From an uncultured Alphaproteobacteria bacterium (GTDB lineage: Bacteria > Pseudomonadota > Alphaproteobacteria > HIMB59 > GCA-002718135): a stretch of 64,000 bases of DNA. The notes below the pieces were generated by a model. That model saw only the letters and a list, made by a program, of their open reading frames with translations, was not told the origin of the DNA and did no database searches. This document shows, piece by piece, positions 43,634 through 54,763 of this stretch (positions are counted from its first letter, which is position 1; each line of letters opens with the position of its first letter). The position numbers and the translations under genes were made by a program. Where the stretch lies: positions 1 to 64,000 of the forward strand of contig CACNHT010000001.1 of assembly GCA_902620285.1 (NCBI GenBank). Direction: 5' to 3'.

Positions 43634-46143
43634 TTAATAACAAAATTTAATATTTTACCTGGAACATATATTTCTCTAATAATGTTTTTATCTACAATGT
43701 TTTTTTTAATCTTATTATTGTTTTTTGCAATTTGTATAACCTCTTCCTTTTTAAGATTTTTGTCAATCTCAATTATTCCTTTTGTTTTTCCGTTTATTTG
43801 TATTGCTAAATTTAAGTTTACTTTTCTCTCAAAATTCTCAACAGGCCAAACCTCTTCAATACACAGAGTATTTTCACCAAGGCCCGACCAAATTTCTTCA
43901 CTTATATGGGGTACAAAAGGCTGTAAAATAATAGATAGTTTTTTTAATGACCATCCAAAATTTTCTTTAGTCAGTCTTTTTTTTGCCAATGCTTCATTTA
44001 TAATATTAACAAACTCATAAATCTTTGCTACAGACTTATTAAATTGAAAATTATCAATATTTTTTGAGACCTCATTTATAATTTCTTTTAATTTACTAAT
44101 TGTTTCTAAATCATCTACTTTGACATTTTTAAATTCTTTGTACTTTAAAATAAAATCATAAAGTCTGTTTATAAACTTAAATGATGCCACAATCCCCTTA
44201 TCTGTCCACTGCAAATCTCTTTCTGGTGGGCTGTCAGATAACATAAACCACCTTGCTGTATCAGCACCATATAAATTAATTATATCATTTGGATCAATTA
44301 CATTTTTTTTTGATTTACTCATTTTCTCAACTTTTCCAGTTTCTACACTTTCACCTTTCATGTCAGTTAACATTCCATCTTCATCAATAATGTTTTTTGG
44401 CTCAATCCATTCACCATTCTTATTTTTATAAGTAATGTGAGTAACCATTCCCTGTGTAAACAATCCTTTAAAAGGTTCATTAAGTTCAAAATAACCAAGA
44501 TCTCTTAATGCTTTAGTAAAAAACCTTGAGTACAACAAATGTAAAATTGCATGCTCAATACCGCCTATATACTGATCAACAGGAAGCCAATAATCAATAT
44601 CTTTTCTATCAAATGGTTTTTTTGATCTTGCGTTACAGTATCTAAAGTAATACCAAGAAGACTCAAAAAATGTATCAAAAGTATCTGTTTCTCTATAGGC
44701 TTTCATCCCAGTTTTAGCACAAACAGTTTCTTTCCAGTCGGTTATATTTTTTAGTGCAGAAGATGACTCACTAAAATTTTCTATATCAGGCAGCTTTACA
44801 GGCAAATCATCATCTTCGACCACTAAAACCTCCCCATCTTCTCTGTAAATTATAGGTATCGGACAACCCCAAAATCTTTGCCTAGAAATACCCCAATCTC
44901 TTAATTTATAGTTAATTTTCTTTTTCCCAATTTTTTTGTTTTCAATATCTGTTATTATTTTTTCTTTAGCCCTTTCTATTGTAAGTCCATTCAAAAAATC
45001 TGAATTAATAATTATTCCTTCATCTACAAACGCTTGATCACTAATTTTAAAATTTTCTTCATTGATATTTAATGGCTTTACAACTGGCACTACATCCAAA
45101 CCATATTCATTGGCAAAATCTAAATCTCTTTGATCGTGAGCAGGACAACCAAATATTGCGCCTAGTCCATATTCTTTTAAAACAAAATTAGCCACATAAA
45201 CCGGTAGTTTTTTCTTAGGCACAAAAGGATGGTCGACAGATATGCCTGTATCAAAACCCTTTTTTGTCTTATCAGGGTTTAATCCTTCGCAATCTTTTAC
45301 AAAATTTTGTAGTTCAAAATTTTCTTTAGAAATTTTTTTAGATAATTCATGTTCTGGTGAAAGAGCTAAAAATGTGGCACCAAAGATAGTATCTGGCCTT
45401 GTTGTATAAACTGTAATAAAATTTTTGCTATCTGAAATCTTAAAATCAATCTCAGCCCCTGTTGATTTTCCAATCCAATTTGATTGCATGACCTTCACCT
45501 TATTTGGCCAATTATCAAGTTTATTCAAATCATTAAGCAATTCATCTGAATATTTACTTATTTTCAAAAACCACTGTGATAGTTTTTTCTTTTCAACTAT
45601 TGCTCCTGACCTCCACCCCCTACCATCAATAACTTGTTCGTTTGCAAGAACTGTTTTGTCTACTGGATCCCAATTTACCTCTGCCTCTTTTTTATATGCA
45701 AGCCCAGCCTTAAACATATCAATAAAAAATTTTTGTTCGTGCTTATAATAATCTGGGTGACAAGTTGCAATTTCTCTTTCCCAATCTAGAGATAGGCCCA
45801 TTTGTAAAAGCTGGCTTTTCATTGTTTTAATATTTTGATATGTCCATTTCTCAGGATGTTTTTTTTCTGTTAAAGCAGCATTTTCAGCAGGTAAACCAAA
45901 TGCATCCCAGCCCATTGGGTGTAAAACATTGTATCCTTTCATTTTTTTATACCTAGCCACTACATCGCCTAAAGTGTAATTTCTTACATGCCCCATGTGA
46001 ATTTTACCTGAAGGATAAGGAAACATCTCTAAAACATAATATTTTTCTTTGTTGATATCTTTTGATGTTCTAAAAACTTTTTTATCTGACCAGACCTTCT
46101 GCCATTTTTTTTCTATTAATTTATGATTGTATCTTGATGACAC
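43630..46143 (-). CDS. leuS: Leucyl-tRNA synthetase
   Basis: [29 protein letters not shown]; 837 aa. Confidence 0.99.
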   Translation of the reverse strand: MSSRYNHKLIEKKWQKVWSDKKVFRTSKDINKEKYYVLEMFPYPSGKIHMGHVRNYTLGDVVARYKKMKGYNVLHPMGWDAFGLPAENAALTEKKHPEKWTYQNIKTMKSQLLQMGLSLDWEREIATCHPDYYKHEQKFFIDMFKAGLAYKKEAEVNWDPVDKTVLANEQVIDGRGWRSGAIVEKKKLSQWFLKISKYSDELLNDLNKLDNWPNKVKVMQSNWIGKSTGAEIDFKISDSKNFITVYTTRPDTIFGATFLALSPEHELSKKISKENFELQNFVKDCEGLNPDKTKKGFDTGISVDHPFVPKKKLPVYVANFVLKEYGLGAIFGCPAHDQRDLDFANEYGLDVVPVVKPLNINEENFKISDQAFVDEGIIINSDFLNGLTIERAKEKIITDIENKKIGKKKINYKLRDWGISRQRFWGCPIPIIYREDGEVLVVEDDDLPVKLPDIENFSESSSALKNITDWKETVCAKTGMKAYRETDTFDTFFESSWYYFRYCNARSKKPFDRKDIDYWLPVDQYIGGIEHAILHLLYSRFFTKALRDLGYFELNEPFKGLFTQGMVTHITYKNKNGEWIEPKNIIDEDGMLTDMKGESVETGKVEKMSKSKKNVIDPNDIINLYGADTARWFMLSDSPPERDLQWTDKGIVASFKFINRLYDFILKYKEFKNVKVDDLETISKLKEIINEVSKNIDNFQFNKSVAKIYEFVNIINEALAKKRLTKENFGWSLKKLSIILQPFVPHISEEIWSGLGENTLCIEEVWPVENFERKVNLNLAIQINGKTKGIIEIDKNLKKEEVIQIAKNNNKIKKNIVDKNIIREIYVPGKILNFVIK

Positions 46144-46145
46144 TT

Positions 46146-46751
46146 TTAACTTGATTGTAGTCTTAATTTTTTAGCTTTATTTAAAATAGCATTTTCAATT
46201 TTTTTATTGTTTTCTTTTTCAGTTTTTTTGTTAACCCAAATTTGATTATTAAACTCTTGACAAAAAGAGGTTACTTTAAGATTTTCTGTATTAAGAGATT
46301 TGCCAGAAATAAAAATATTAAGTTTACATCTTTCAGATTGATTTTCAGAAGTTGAATACCAGTCAGTTATTATGGTGCCACCAATTGGATCCGCGGAACT
46401 TAATGGCATAAAATTAATAGTTTCTAAAGCACCTCTCCATAAATATACATTAACAGGCATGCTTATGTTGCTTGTTGAACTTTCCTGACTGCTATTATTT
46501 CCTAATATACCATCAAAAGATAGTCCACCTTTACCTAACATACCACCCCCACTCTGTAATCGAGTTTCAGCATCTCTCATTGCAAGTTCCTTGTCAGTTG
46601 CAGAGTTAAACTTTGTCCCCGATTTATCTATTATAGCTTGTGTTGTTTGTGCTTTTGACCATAACTCTTTCATTTCCTCTTCACTTTTGTTGCTGTTACA
46701 GGAAAACAAAAAGGTTAACAAAATTAAAATAGTCAAACGAAGAATAAACAT
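46146..46751 (-). CDS. DUF3576-like lipoprotein
   Basis: Lipobox [37 protein letters not shown]. Confidence 0.88.
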   Translation of the reverse strand: MFILRLTILILLTFLFSCNSNKSEEEMKELWSKAQTTQAIIDKSGTKFNSATDKELAMRDAETRLQSGGGMLGKGGLSFDGILGNNSSQESSTSNISMPVNVYLWRGALETINFMPLSSADPIGGTIITDWYSTSENQSERCKLNIFISGKSLNTENLKVTSFCQEFNNQIWVNKKTEKENNKKIENAILNKAKKLRLQSS

Positions 46752-46789
46752 TAATCACTAATTATTGTATTGCGAACAAAATGTAAAAC

Positions 46790-46823
46790 ACAAAAAAAAA
46801 CGGCACTAATTAAAGTGCCGTTT
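46790..46823 (-). terminator. Intrinsic terminator of the porin gene
   Basis: AAACGGCACT-aattaa-AGTGCCGTTT stem; A run on plus strand = U tract on minus transcript. Confidence 0.87.
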
Positions 46824-46844
46824 CTAAAGATATAATATCTTTTA

Positions 46845-47888
46845 TTAGAATGACATGTTTGCACCGATGTACCAAGCAGATCCATCAGTTGTATCATTTG
46901 CACCTTCGTCACTTGAATCAACATCAGTATAACCAAGGATTGCAGTAACACCAGAAGCAACAGCGTAAGAAACACTTGCATCAGTTACATCTTGTGAGTC
47001 AGTAGTTGTTCCTGGAGTTCCAAGAACACCGTCTTGTGATTCACCTGTAGTTAGACCAACATTAAATGTTAAGTCTCCAGTTACATATTTAACACCAACT
47101 TTAACTACGTCACCAGCAACTTCGTTAGCTACTGTATCACCAGCAGTTGAATCACCATCAGCAAAACCAACAGCAACTGTTAAATCACCAGTTACAGCAC
47201 TTAGTCCTACATGAACACCACCTGGATCATTTGAGATCGCAGTAGCACCCGTTTTAGATCCGTCAGCAGCTGATAAACCAGCACCAATAGTAACAGCAGT
47301 ATCACCAAGATCAGTTACATAAGTAGCACCAATCGCATAGTGACTGTCCACTCTGTAAGTAGCAGTAGCAGCTGCACCATTATCAGTTGAAGCTGAGAAA
47401 GACATTTTCAGACCATCAGCTAAGAAATCTGAAGCAGTATGATACTCAACACCAAATGCAGTTGATTCATTCATAAAGTCCAATCCTGTTGGAGCAGAGT
47501 TTGAAGATGTGATTGCTACACCCTCAGCACCAGCTGATCCAGGAATAGATACAGCATGTGAACCAGATGCGTTACCAGCATTTAGTACATCAAGTTTTGA
47601 ACCGTCAGTAAATGCTAAAGTAAAACCAGCATCAAAATCTTCACCACCGTTTTCATCCATTACTTTAAAGCTAGATGAAATAGTCATACCACCGTCAGTA
47701 GTTTCAGATAATGAAACAGTAAAGTTGTTATCATTAATCTGTGCGTTAGTGCTTGTTCCGCTTGTTGGCGAATCAAACTCCATACCAGTTTGGTGGTTAC
47801 CACTCATAGTAGCTGTTACAGCTTCAGCAACTGAAGCAGCACCAAGCGTAGAAACTAGAGCAGTTCCCATTAATAGTTCTTTTTTCAT
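46845..47888 (-). CDS. Outer-membrane porin
   Basis: Signal peptide MKKELLMGTALVSTLGAASVAEA; repeated beta-strand pattern; C-terminal aromatic WYIGANMSF. Confidence 0.88.
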   Translation of the reverse strand: MKKELLMGTALVSTLGAASVAEAVTATMSGNHQTGMEFDSPTSGTSTNAQINDNNFTVSLSETTDGGMTISSSFKVMDENGGEDFDAGFTLAFTDGSKLDVLNAGNASGSHAVSIPGSAGAEGVAITSSNSAPTGLDFMNESTAFGVEYHTASDFLADGLKMSFSASTDNGAAATATYRVDSHYAIGATYVTDLGDTAVTIGAGLSAADGSKTGATAISNDPGGVHVGLSAVTGDLTVAVGFADGDSTAGDTVANEVAGDVVKVGVKYVTGDLTFNVGLTTGESQDGVLGTPGTTTDSQDVTDASVSYAVASGVTAILGYTDVDSSDEGANDTTDGSAWYIGANMSF

Positions 47889-47904
47889 AATTACTCCTTT
47901 TGAG

Positions 47905-47922
47905 TTAATGAATATTCATTAA
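47905..47922. promoter_or_regulatory. 18-bp perfect palindrome upstream of the porin
   Basis: TTAATGAATATTCATTAA. Confidence 0.45.
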
Positions 47923-48043
47923 ATACAGGCATCTTACCTATATTGAGGAAGTTAATATTTAAAAATTGAATAAATTACAAAAAAAGCATAATGATTTATT
48001 ATATTTTTTGAAACAATGTTGTTTTTTTACAACATTATACTTT

Positions 48044-48682
48044 ATGTTTAATATTAAAAAATACAATGAAATTAACGATTTTCTTAAAAAAAGCAGTAAT
48101 TCTGCCAAAATTGTCGCTATATCTAAAAATCATCCACTTAAAAGTGTGTTGGAGGCGATTAATGCCGGAGTATATATTTTTGGGGAAAATAGAGTTCAAG
48201 AAGCACAAGAAAAATTTCACAAACTTAAGCTGGATAATACAAAAATAGAACTTCACTTAACTGGGCCGCTACAATCAAATAAAGTAAAGACAGCAATTCA
48301 GCTTTTTGATGTTTTTCATACTTTAGATAGGGAAAAAATAGCAAGAGAGTTCTCAAAATATAGAGAATTACTAGTAAACAAGAAAATTTTTCTTCAGGTA
48401 AATACAGGAAAAGAAAAAACAAAAAGCGGTATTTTTCCAGAAGATACGAAAGATTTTTTGTTTTTTCTAAGGCAAGAAATGAAATTGCCCATTATAGGCT
48501 TGATGTGTATACCGCCGATAGATGATGACCCAGGATATCATTTTAAGAAATTAAAACTTCTTGCAAATGAAAATAAAATTAATGAATTAAGCATTGGAAT
48601 GAGTGATGACTATGAGAAAGCACTTCAGCTTAACCCCACATACATAAGGCTTGGAACAATTTTGTTTGGAAAAAGATCGTGA
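48044..48682 (+). CDS. YggS/PROSC family PLP homeostasis protein
   Basis: IVAISKNHPLKSVLEAINAGVYIFGENRVQEAQEK; start moved to internal ATG. Confidence 0.93.
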   Translation: MFNIKKYNEINDFLKKSSNSAKIVAISKNHPLKSVLEAINAGVYIFGENRVQEAQEKFHKLKLDNTKIELHLTGPLQSNKVKTAIQLFDVFHTLDREKIAREFSKYRELLVNKKIFLQVNTGKEKTKSGIFPEDTKDFLFFLRQEMKLPIIGLMCIPPIDDDPGYHFKKLKLLANENKINELSIGMSDDYEKALQLNPTYIRLGTILFGKRS

Positions 48683-49272
48683 AAAACGGACTAAATATAT
48701 TTTGTAACAACAATATTAAAAATTTTTTACCCTCGTTTCTTTCGGATTATGAGTTAACTATTATGAAATTAGATCAAATAAAAGATAATATACAAATATC
48801 TCAAGCAAACATAATTATTATAACTAACAATGATATTGATCTTAGGGCCTGCGGCAAGTTAAGTGACAATTGTTTAATAATTTCAAATTTAAAAAACTTA
48901 AATTTTAATAATAAATCAAACATATTAAATAGCCCACTCTCTATAAATCACTTAAAAAATAGAATTGAGCATTTTGTTCAAAACTTAAAAGTTAAGTTTC
49001 ATGATTTTTATATTTATAATGAAAAACTTATAAATCTTAATAATGATAATTTTTGCTACCTAACTAAAATAGAGCTTGAGATCTTAACTTATTTAATTAG
49101 GAAGAAAGAAACGAGTAAAAATTTTATTAAAGAAAATATTTTAAATATTAAATCAAATATGGAAACTAATTCTCTTGAAAGCCATCTTTCAAGAATAAGA
49201 AAAAAAATAAACACGATAAAAAGTAGAGTAAAAATTCAAACGAAAAATGAAAAGCTTTTAATCACGATTTAA
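48679..49272 (+). CDS. OmpR-like winged-helix protein with a diverged N-terminal domain
   Basis: C-terminal LTKIELEILTYLIRKKE...ETNSLESHLSRIRKKINTIKSRVKIQTKNEKLLITI matches the Trans_reg_C pattern; N-terminus lacks recognisable receiver motifs. Confidence 0.65.
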   Translation: MKNGLNIFCNNNIKNFLPSFLSDYELTIMKLDQIKDNIQISQANIIIITNNDIDLRACGKLSDNCLIISNLKNLNFNNKSNILNSPLSINHLKNRIEHFVQNLKVKFHDFYIYNEKLINLNNDNFCYLTKIELEILTYLIRKKETSKNFIKENILNIKSNMETNSLESHLSRIRKKINTIKSRVKIQTKNEKLLITI

Positions 49273-49865
49273 TTTAAAAAATTAGGGTTTATAAGTCTAA
49301 AAAATTTTTTATCAAAAACTTCATTGAAACTATGGTTATAAATTGACAGTTTAAGAATATCATCATTAATTACCACTTCTATTCCCCTTAATATCAATGG
49401 TTGTTTTTCAAATAATACTCTTATGACAAAATTTTTTTCTTCATTATCAATTCCCTTTTTTTCTAATAATAGCTCATTATTTTTTACTTCTACTTTTCCA
49501 TCTTCAAAAAAATAAGGGTTTCTAAATATGTCATAAAAGAACCAAGCATTAGTATTTTTTGGATCAAAAAACTCATCCTCTTCAAGCTCGTAATCATAAT
49601 ACATCGCCTTATCTTTAGCTAAAATAATTAGAATTTTCGTTGGTAAAAAATACTCAGCCCTAACCCTTTTTTTACCTATGTATACCTTGCCTTCACTCAA
49701 GTTTTCTCCATCGCTCTGTATGAATGAAGCAGAAAAATCACTTAGCGAGCTTAAATAATTTAATGCCTTTGCTTTGTCTTCAGAAGCTGAATATGCCTTA
49801 GACGCAAAAAAATAAAAAACTATTATTAATATAAATAATAAATACTTTTCATTTTTTAAGAACAT
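49269..49865 (-). CDS. lolA: Outer-membrane lipoprotein carrier protein LolA
   Basis: YLSSLSDFSASFIQSDGENLSEGKVYIGKKRVRAEYF; next to ftsK. Confidence 0.9.
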   Translation of the reverse strand: MFLKNEKYLLFILIIVFYFFASKAYSASEDKAKALNYLSSLSDFSASFIQSDGENLSEGKVYIGKKRVRAEYFLPTKILIILAKDKAMYYDYELEEDEFFDPKNTNAWFFYDIFRNPYFFEDGKVEVKNNELLLEKKGIDNEEKNFVIRVLFEKQPLILRGIEVVINDDILKLSIYNHSFNEVFDKKFFRLINPNFLN

Positions 49866-52080
49866 GTCTTTTGCCCGCGTTATTTGCTTCGCTTATAATT
49901 CCATCCTCTTCCATCTTTTCTACTATTCTTGCAGCTCTATTATAACCAATCTGAAGATATCTCTGAATATAGCTTGTTGAAACTTTTTGTTGTTTAACAA
50001 CAATATCAACTGCTTTACCATAAAGATCATCATTATTATTTGAAATTAAATCCTGTGAATTTGAAACACTTAAATCATCTTCTGATAATGATATTTCTTT
50101 CTTATAATCAAATGTAGCCTGTTGTTTTATATAACTAACAACTTTTTCAACCTCATTTTCCGACACAAAACCGCCATGCAATCTTTTTATTATACCGCCA
50201 TTTTCTAAAAACAACATGTCACCACTGCCCAATAATTGTTCTGCACCCATTTCGTTAAGTATTGTCCTGCTATCAAATTTACTTGATACTTTATAACTTA
50301 TACGACTAGGAAAATTTGCTTTTATTGTTCCTGTAATTACATCAACACTGGGTCTTTGTGTGGCTGTAATTAAGTGAATTCCAGATGCTCTTGCCATTTG
50401 TGCTAATCTTTGAACCAATGACTCAACTTCTTTTCCAGCCACCATCATCAAATCGGCCATTTCATCAATCACCACAACAATAAAAGGCATTTTTTCAAGA
50501 ATAATTTCTTGTTTTTCAATAATTGGCATCCTTGTATCATCATCTATACCTGTTTGAACCTCTCTAAAAAGTTTTCTTCCAGACGAAATAGTTCTTAAAA
50601 CTTTATCATTATAAGAATCTATATTTTTTACATTTAACGAGCTCATTAACTTATATCTATTTTCCATTTCTCTAACTACCCACTTAAGAGCAAATACAGC
50701 TTTCTTTGGATCAGTAACTACAGGTGTTAAAAGATGGGGAATATCTTCATAAATACTCAATTCTAACATTTTTGGATCAATTAATATCAGCTTGCATTCA
50801 TTAGGTTTAAATTTGTAAAGTATGCTTAATATCATTGTATTAATACCCACGGATTTTCCCGAACCAGTTGTTCCTGCTATTAGCAGATGTGGCATTCGCT
50901 CTAAATTTGCGAAAATACTTTTTCCAGAAATATCTTTTCCCAATGCAAGAGTAAGGGAATCATTTTCAGTTTCAAATTCGTCTTCTTGAATTAAATCACC
51001 AAATAAAACACTATCTCTTTTAGTATTTGGTATTTCGATACCCAAGCTTGTCTTACCAGGTTGAGTTGAAATTCTAGCAGAAATAGAAGACATTGCTCTA
51101 GCAATATCATCAGACAAACCTATTACTTTACTAGATTTTATTCCTGCATTTGGAATAAATTCAAATAAAGTTACAATTGGACCACTACTAAAACCAACTA
51201 TTTTTCCTTCAACACCATATTCAGACAGAGTTTTCTCTAACTTAATAGCTGAATCAGTGTTTATTTTTTCCAATTCTCTATTTTTATTATTTTTTAAATT
51301 TGATTTCGAAAGTAGATTTTTAGATGGAAGGCTAAAACTAAAATTATCTAGCTCTAGTTGTTTATTAGGTTTTGGATTATTATTTTTTTTGCTTAAATTA
51401 ACATAATTTTTTTTCTTTATTGTTGGCTCACTTCTCAATGCTTTTTTTGTAATTTTTTTTGTAAAACTTATATATTTAAATAAACTAAATACAGAAAATA
51501 TAAATTTAAAATATTTAAAAAATTTTAAGAATGAAAAAAATTTATTTATCCAAGAAAAATTTATTCTAAAAGATAAAAATATTAAAACTACACCAAATGT
51601 AAAAAGTAAAAAATTTATAATAAAATAAATAAAAATATTTTCTAGAAGATTTAAATTTATATTTGTAAATAAATCGAACAGGAACTGTGAAACTAAACCT
51701 GTTTTTAGAAAGGTTATATCAACTGATTTTATGGAAAAATTAATAAGAATTATTCCCGCTAGGTTCGATAAAAATTTCAAAATTATAAACCTGCTAAGAA
51801 TACCTAAAAGTAATTTACTACCTTCTAGTATTAAAAAAAACACCAATAAATAACTTAGTGTTCCAATGAAAATTAATGAATAACTTGATAAATAAGCACC
51901 GAAAAAACCTATAAGATTTTCAATATTGCTGTCATTAATATTGTAGTTAAATTGATTAAAACCTGGATCATTTGCAGAGTATGAGTAAAGACTGGCAAAA
52001 TAAATTAGTCCAAATCCAAATAAAACTATTCCTACTAAAAATTTAATAATAAAATTTCTAATTGAACCATACTTGAACAT
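49849..52080 (-). CDS. ftsK: DNA translocase FtsK
   Basis: N-terminal TMs; LIAGTTGSGKSVGIN; HLITATQRPSVDVITGTIKANFPSRI; C-terminal gamma domain. Confidence 0.98.
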   Translation of the reverse strand: MFKYGSIRNFIIKFLVGIVLFGFGLIYFASLYSYSANDPGFNQFNYNINDSNIENLIGFFGAYLSSYSLIFIGTLSYLLVFFLILEGSKLLLGILSRFIILKFLSNLAGIILINFSIKSVDITFLKTGLVSQFLFDLFTNINLNLLENIFIYFIINFLLFTFGVVLIFLSFRINFSWINKFFSFLKFFKYFKFIFSVFSLFKYISFTKKITKKALRSEPTIKKKNYVNLSKKNNNPKPNKQLELDNFSFSLPSKNLLSKSNLKNNKNRELEKINTDSAIKLEKTLSEYGVEGKIVGFSSGPIVTLFEFIPNAGIKSSKVIGLSDDIARAMSSISARISTQPGKTSLGIEIPNTKRDSVLFGDLIQEDEFETENDSLTLALGKDISGKSIFANLERMPHLLIAGTTGSGKSVGINTMILSILYKFKPNECKLILIDPKMLELSIYEDIPHLLTPVVTDPKKAVFALKWVVREMENRYKLMSSLNVKNIDSYNDKVLRTISSGRKLFREVQTGIDDDTRMPIIEKQEIILEKMPFIVVVIDEMADLMMVAGKEVESLVQRLAQMARASGIHLITATQRPSVDVITGTIKANFPSRISYKVSSKFDSRTILNEMGAEQLLGSGDMLFLENGGIIKRLHGGFVSENEVEKVVSYIKQQATFDYKKEISLSEDDLSVSNSQDLISNNNDDLYGKAVDIVVKQQKVSTSYIQRYLQIGYNRAARIVEKMEEDGIISEANNAGKRHVLKK

Positions 52081-52127
52081 ATAGTTAGATTGTAATACAT
52101 TTAGATTATGGTAATTCGAAGAAAATT

Positions 52128-53309
52128 ATGAAAGAAATTCAATCAAACATCAATATAATAGGAGGAGGTCTTATAGGGGCTGTTACAGCATATTCACTTT
52201 CTAAACTTGGCAATAAAGTAGTAGTTTTAGAGCAAAATGCTAAATTTAATCATAAAAATATTTTAGACAAAAGAACAACAGCAATTTCAGAGGGTACGAA
52301 AAAATTTCTTGAAGAAATAAATATTTGGAATGAAATTGGTAATTACGCAGAACCAATAAAGAATATCCAGATAATAGACAGAAATCAATCAAACAAAATT
52401 TATTTTGACAACCAAAGAAGAAAATCCAATCTTGGATATATAGTAAAAAACGAATTTATACTTAATTGTTTGTATAAAAAATTACAAAAACAAAAAAATG
52501 TAGAAATTTTTAATAATGTTTCTGTTAAAGACATTTTTTATAATGGCGATAGTATCACAACCAAGCAAAATAATTTCTATGTTAATGCAAATATTCTATT
52601 TGCGTGTGATGGGAAAAATAGCCACATAAGAAAAATTTTTAAAACACCAATTTATAGAAAAGATTATAAAAAAAAAGCAATTGTAATAAATTTTTATCAC
52701 TCAAAGAATCACAATAACACCGCTTACGAGTTCTTCTTTAAAAACGGACCTCTTGCAATCCTACCAATGCAAAAAAATATAAATAATTTTCAGAGTTCCA
52801 TAGTTTGGACAAACAGTAATGAATTTATAAACTCTTTACTTTCATTAGATGATAATAATATTATTTCCATTTTAAATGAAAAGATACAGGGATGTGTAGG
52901 TGAGATAAAAAAAATAATGAGCAAACAAACCTTTCCTTTAAGAGCTCATTTAAACTCTAAGTTTTATGAAAATAGAATTATTTATTTAGGAGACTCAGCC
53001 CACTCATTTCATCCAATTGCAGGACAAGGATGGAATCTAGGCATGCAAGATGTAGAAAGTATATATAATCTTGTTAAAAAATATAACTCTCTAGGTTTGG
53101 AATTAGGAGATGAAATATTTTGTAAAGAATTTCAGAAAGATAATTTTTTTAAAGCCTATAGACTGTATCAAATCACTGATAAAGTTGATAGTGTCTTTAA
53201 ATTAGACAATACAATTTTTAATCATGCAAGGTTTGCAACTATCAATTTAATTGAGAAAAGTAAAAAATTAAAAAATCAGATAAGTGATTTTGCGATGGGT
53301 GTTAATTAA
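52128..53309 (+). CDS. FAD-dependent monooxygenase, UbiH/UbiF/COQ6 family
   Basis: NIIGGGLIGAVTAYSLSKLG; GDSAHSFHPIAGQGWNLGMQD. Confidence 0.93.
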   Translation: MKEIQSNINIIGGGLIGAVTAYSLSKLGNKVVVLEQNAKFNHKNILDKRTTAISEGTKKFLEEINIWNEIGNYAEPIKNIQIIDRNQSNKIYFDNQRRKSNLGYIVKNEFILNCLYKKLQKQKNVEIFNNVSVKDIFYNGDSITTKQNNFYVNANILFACDGKNSHIRKIFKTPIYRKDYKKKAIVINFYHSKNHNNTAYEFFFKNGPLAILPMQKNINNFQSSIVWTNSNEFINSLLSLDDNNIISILNEKIQGCVGEIKKIMSKQTFPLRAHLNSKFYENRIIYLGDSAHSFHPIAGQGWNLGMQDVESIYNLVKKYNSLGLELGDEIFCKEFQKDNFFKAYRLYQITDKVDSVFKLDNTIFNHARFATINLIEKSKKLKNQISDFAMGVN

Positions 53310-53895
53310 TAGTTTTTCTATTATTATCTTCAACTATCTCAAGTTCTAAAATTGAATGAAGTTTTTTATAAAAATCACTTAAATTTTTTGTTTCCAAAAG
53401 AGCCTGTTTTTCAATGTCGCTAAAAGGGGATATCATTGCTATAAACTTAATAATTTGATTAAAATCAATATTTTGAATTTCTTCTAAATTTAAGTTAATT
53501 TTTTTGACTTTAATATATTGGCTATACTTATCTAAAAGATTATTTTTTTGTTTTTCATTTATAATGTTTTTATCTTCATCAAAATCTAACATTTCAGCTT
53601 TAACCAACCTAAACTTATATTTTTTTTCTAATTCTTTTTTAACTTTAAAACAATTAGTGCCCTGTAGACTAATTAAATATCGTCCGTCTGTTGTTTCACT
53701 AAAACTATGAATTTTTCCAATACAACCAATATTATAGAGTTTATTTTTTTTATCAGATTGTATCATGCCTATGCACCTTTCCTTTGAGAGAGCGTAGTCC
53801 ACCATTTCAAGATATCTCTTTTCAAATATATTCAGAGGCAAGCTTGTTCCAGGAAAAAGGACAGCACCGTTTAAGGGAAAGATAGGGATTTCCAT
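53302..53895 (-). CDS. Lon-protease N-terminal (LON substrate-binding) domain protein
   Basis: IPIFPLNGAVLFPGTSLPLNIFEKRYLEMVDYAL. Confidence 0.93.
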   Translation of the reverse strand: MEIPIFPLNGAVLFPGTSLPLNIFEKRYLEMVDYALSKERCIGMIQSDKKNKLYNIGCIGKIHSFSETTDGRYLISLQGTNCFKVKKELEKKYKFRLVKAEMLDFDEDKNIINEKQKNNLLDKYSQYIKVKKINLNLEEIQNIDFNQIIKFIAMISPFSDIEKQALLETKNLSDFYKKLHSILELEIVEDNNRKTIN

Positions 53896-53896
53896 G

Positions 53897-54763
53897 TTAT
53901 GAAAACATTAATTGTGAAAGTTTCTTCCTATATTGAATAGTAACTTGATCAGCATTTCCAAGTACACTAAAAAATTCTACCATCTTATTTTTTATACTAT
54001 CTTTGTTTTTTGGATAATTTTTTAGAAGAATATCCATTCCATTTTCATATTCTTTCATTGAAAAATATTTATCTGATATTTCTAAAATTAAATCTATATT
54101 ATCTGGTTCACTCTCAAGCTTATCAAGTAACTCATTTATATTTGGTCCGGATGAATTATTTTTCACAATTTCCATCTTCTTTAAAACCTGTTTAATCTCA
54201 TCCTCTTCTAGCACATCTTTTTCTAATGAATTAATGAACGCCTCAACCTCCTCAAACTGTTTAAGCTCGATCAAACACTCTAAATAAAAACAAATACCTT
54301 TGATTTCATCTGAGTTTTTAGAAATAAATTCTAGAAGAGTGTCTTTAGTTTCTTCAAACTTATTTTCAGCCATGGCTTTTTCTATTTCATTATAAAATTC
54401 GGTGAAGTCTTCATTAATTTTAGATCCTAAGCATTTTTCAATAAATTCAATAATCTGGCCCTCAGGAATAACACCCTGAAATGCATTAACAATCTGTTTA
54501 TTTTTGAATGCATAGACTGTAGGAATTGATTGAATTCTTAATTGCGCAGCAATTTGTTGATTTTCATCAATATTAATTTTTACTAAGGTGATTTTATCTC
54601 CTGATTTTGATATTATTTTTTCTAAAATTGGTGTTAATTGTTTACAAGGACCACACCAAGGAGCCCAAAAATCAACAACAATTAATTTACTTTCACTAGC
54701 TTCAATAACCTGATCATTAAACTCTGTTTCAGTAACATCTATTATATTTGAATTTTCACTCAT
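53897..54763 (-). CDS. Thioredoxin with C-terminal TPR-like region (CnoX/YbbN-like)
   Basis: VVDFWAPWCGPCKQLTPIL; 288 aa. Confidence 0.93.
   Translation of the reverse strand: MSENSNIIDVTETEFNDQVIEASESKLIVVDFWAPWCGPCKQLTPILEKIISKSGDKITLVKINIDENQQIAAQLRIQSIPTVYAFKNKQIVNAFQGVIPEGQIIEFIEKCLGSKINEDFTEFYNEIEKAMAENKFEETKDTLLEFISKNSDEIKGICFYLECLIELKQFEEVEAFINSLEKDVLEEDEIKQVLKKMEIVKNNSSGPNINELLDKLESEPDNIDLILEISDKYFSMKEYENGMDILLKNYPKNKDSIKNKMVEFFSVLGNADQVTIQYRKKLSQLMFS

Noticed and set aside
43682-44020. 112-aa plus ORF opposite leuS (also 45425-45748)
   Set aside because: Antisense to conserved leuS; hydrophobic low-complexity translation.
46751-46981. 76-aa minus ORF at the porin 3' end
   Set aside because: Out-of-frame overlap with the porin and spans its terminator.
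47509-47922. 137-aa plus-strand ORF opposite the porin
   Set aside because: Antisense frame of the porin CDS produced by its codon composition; no recognisable domain.
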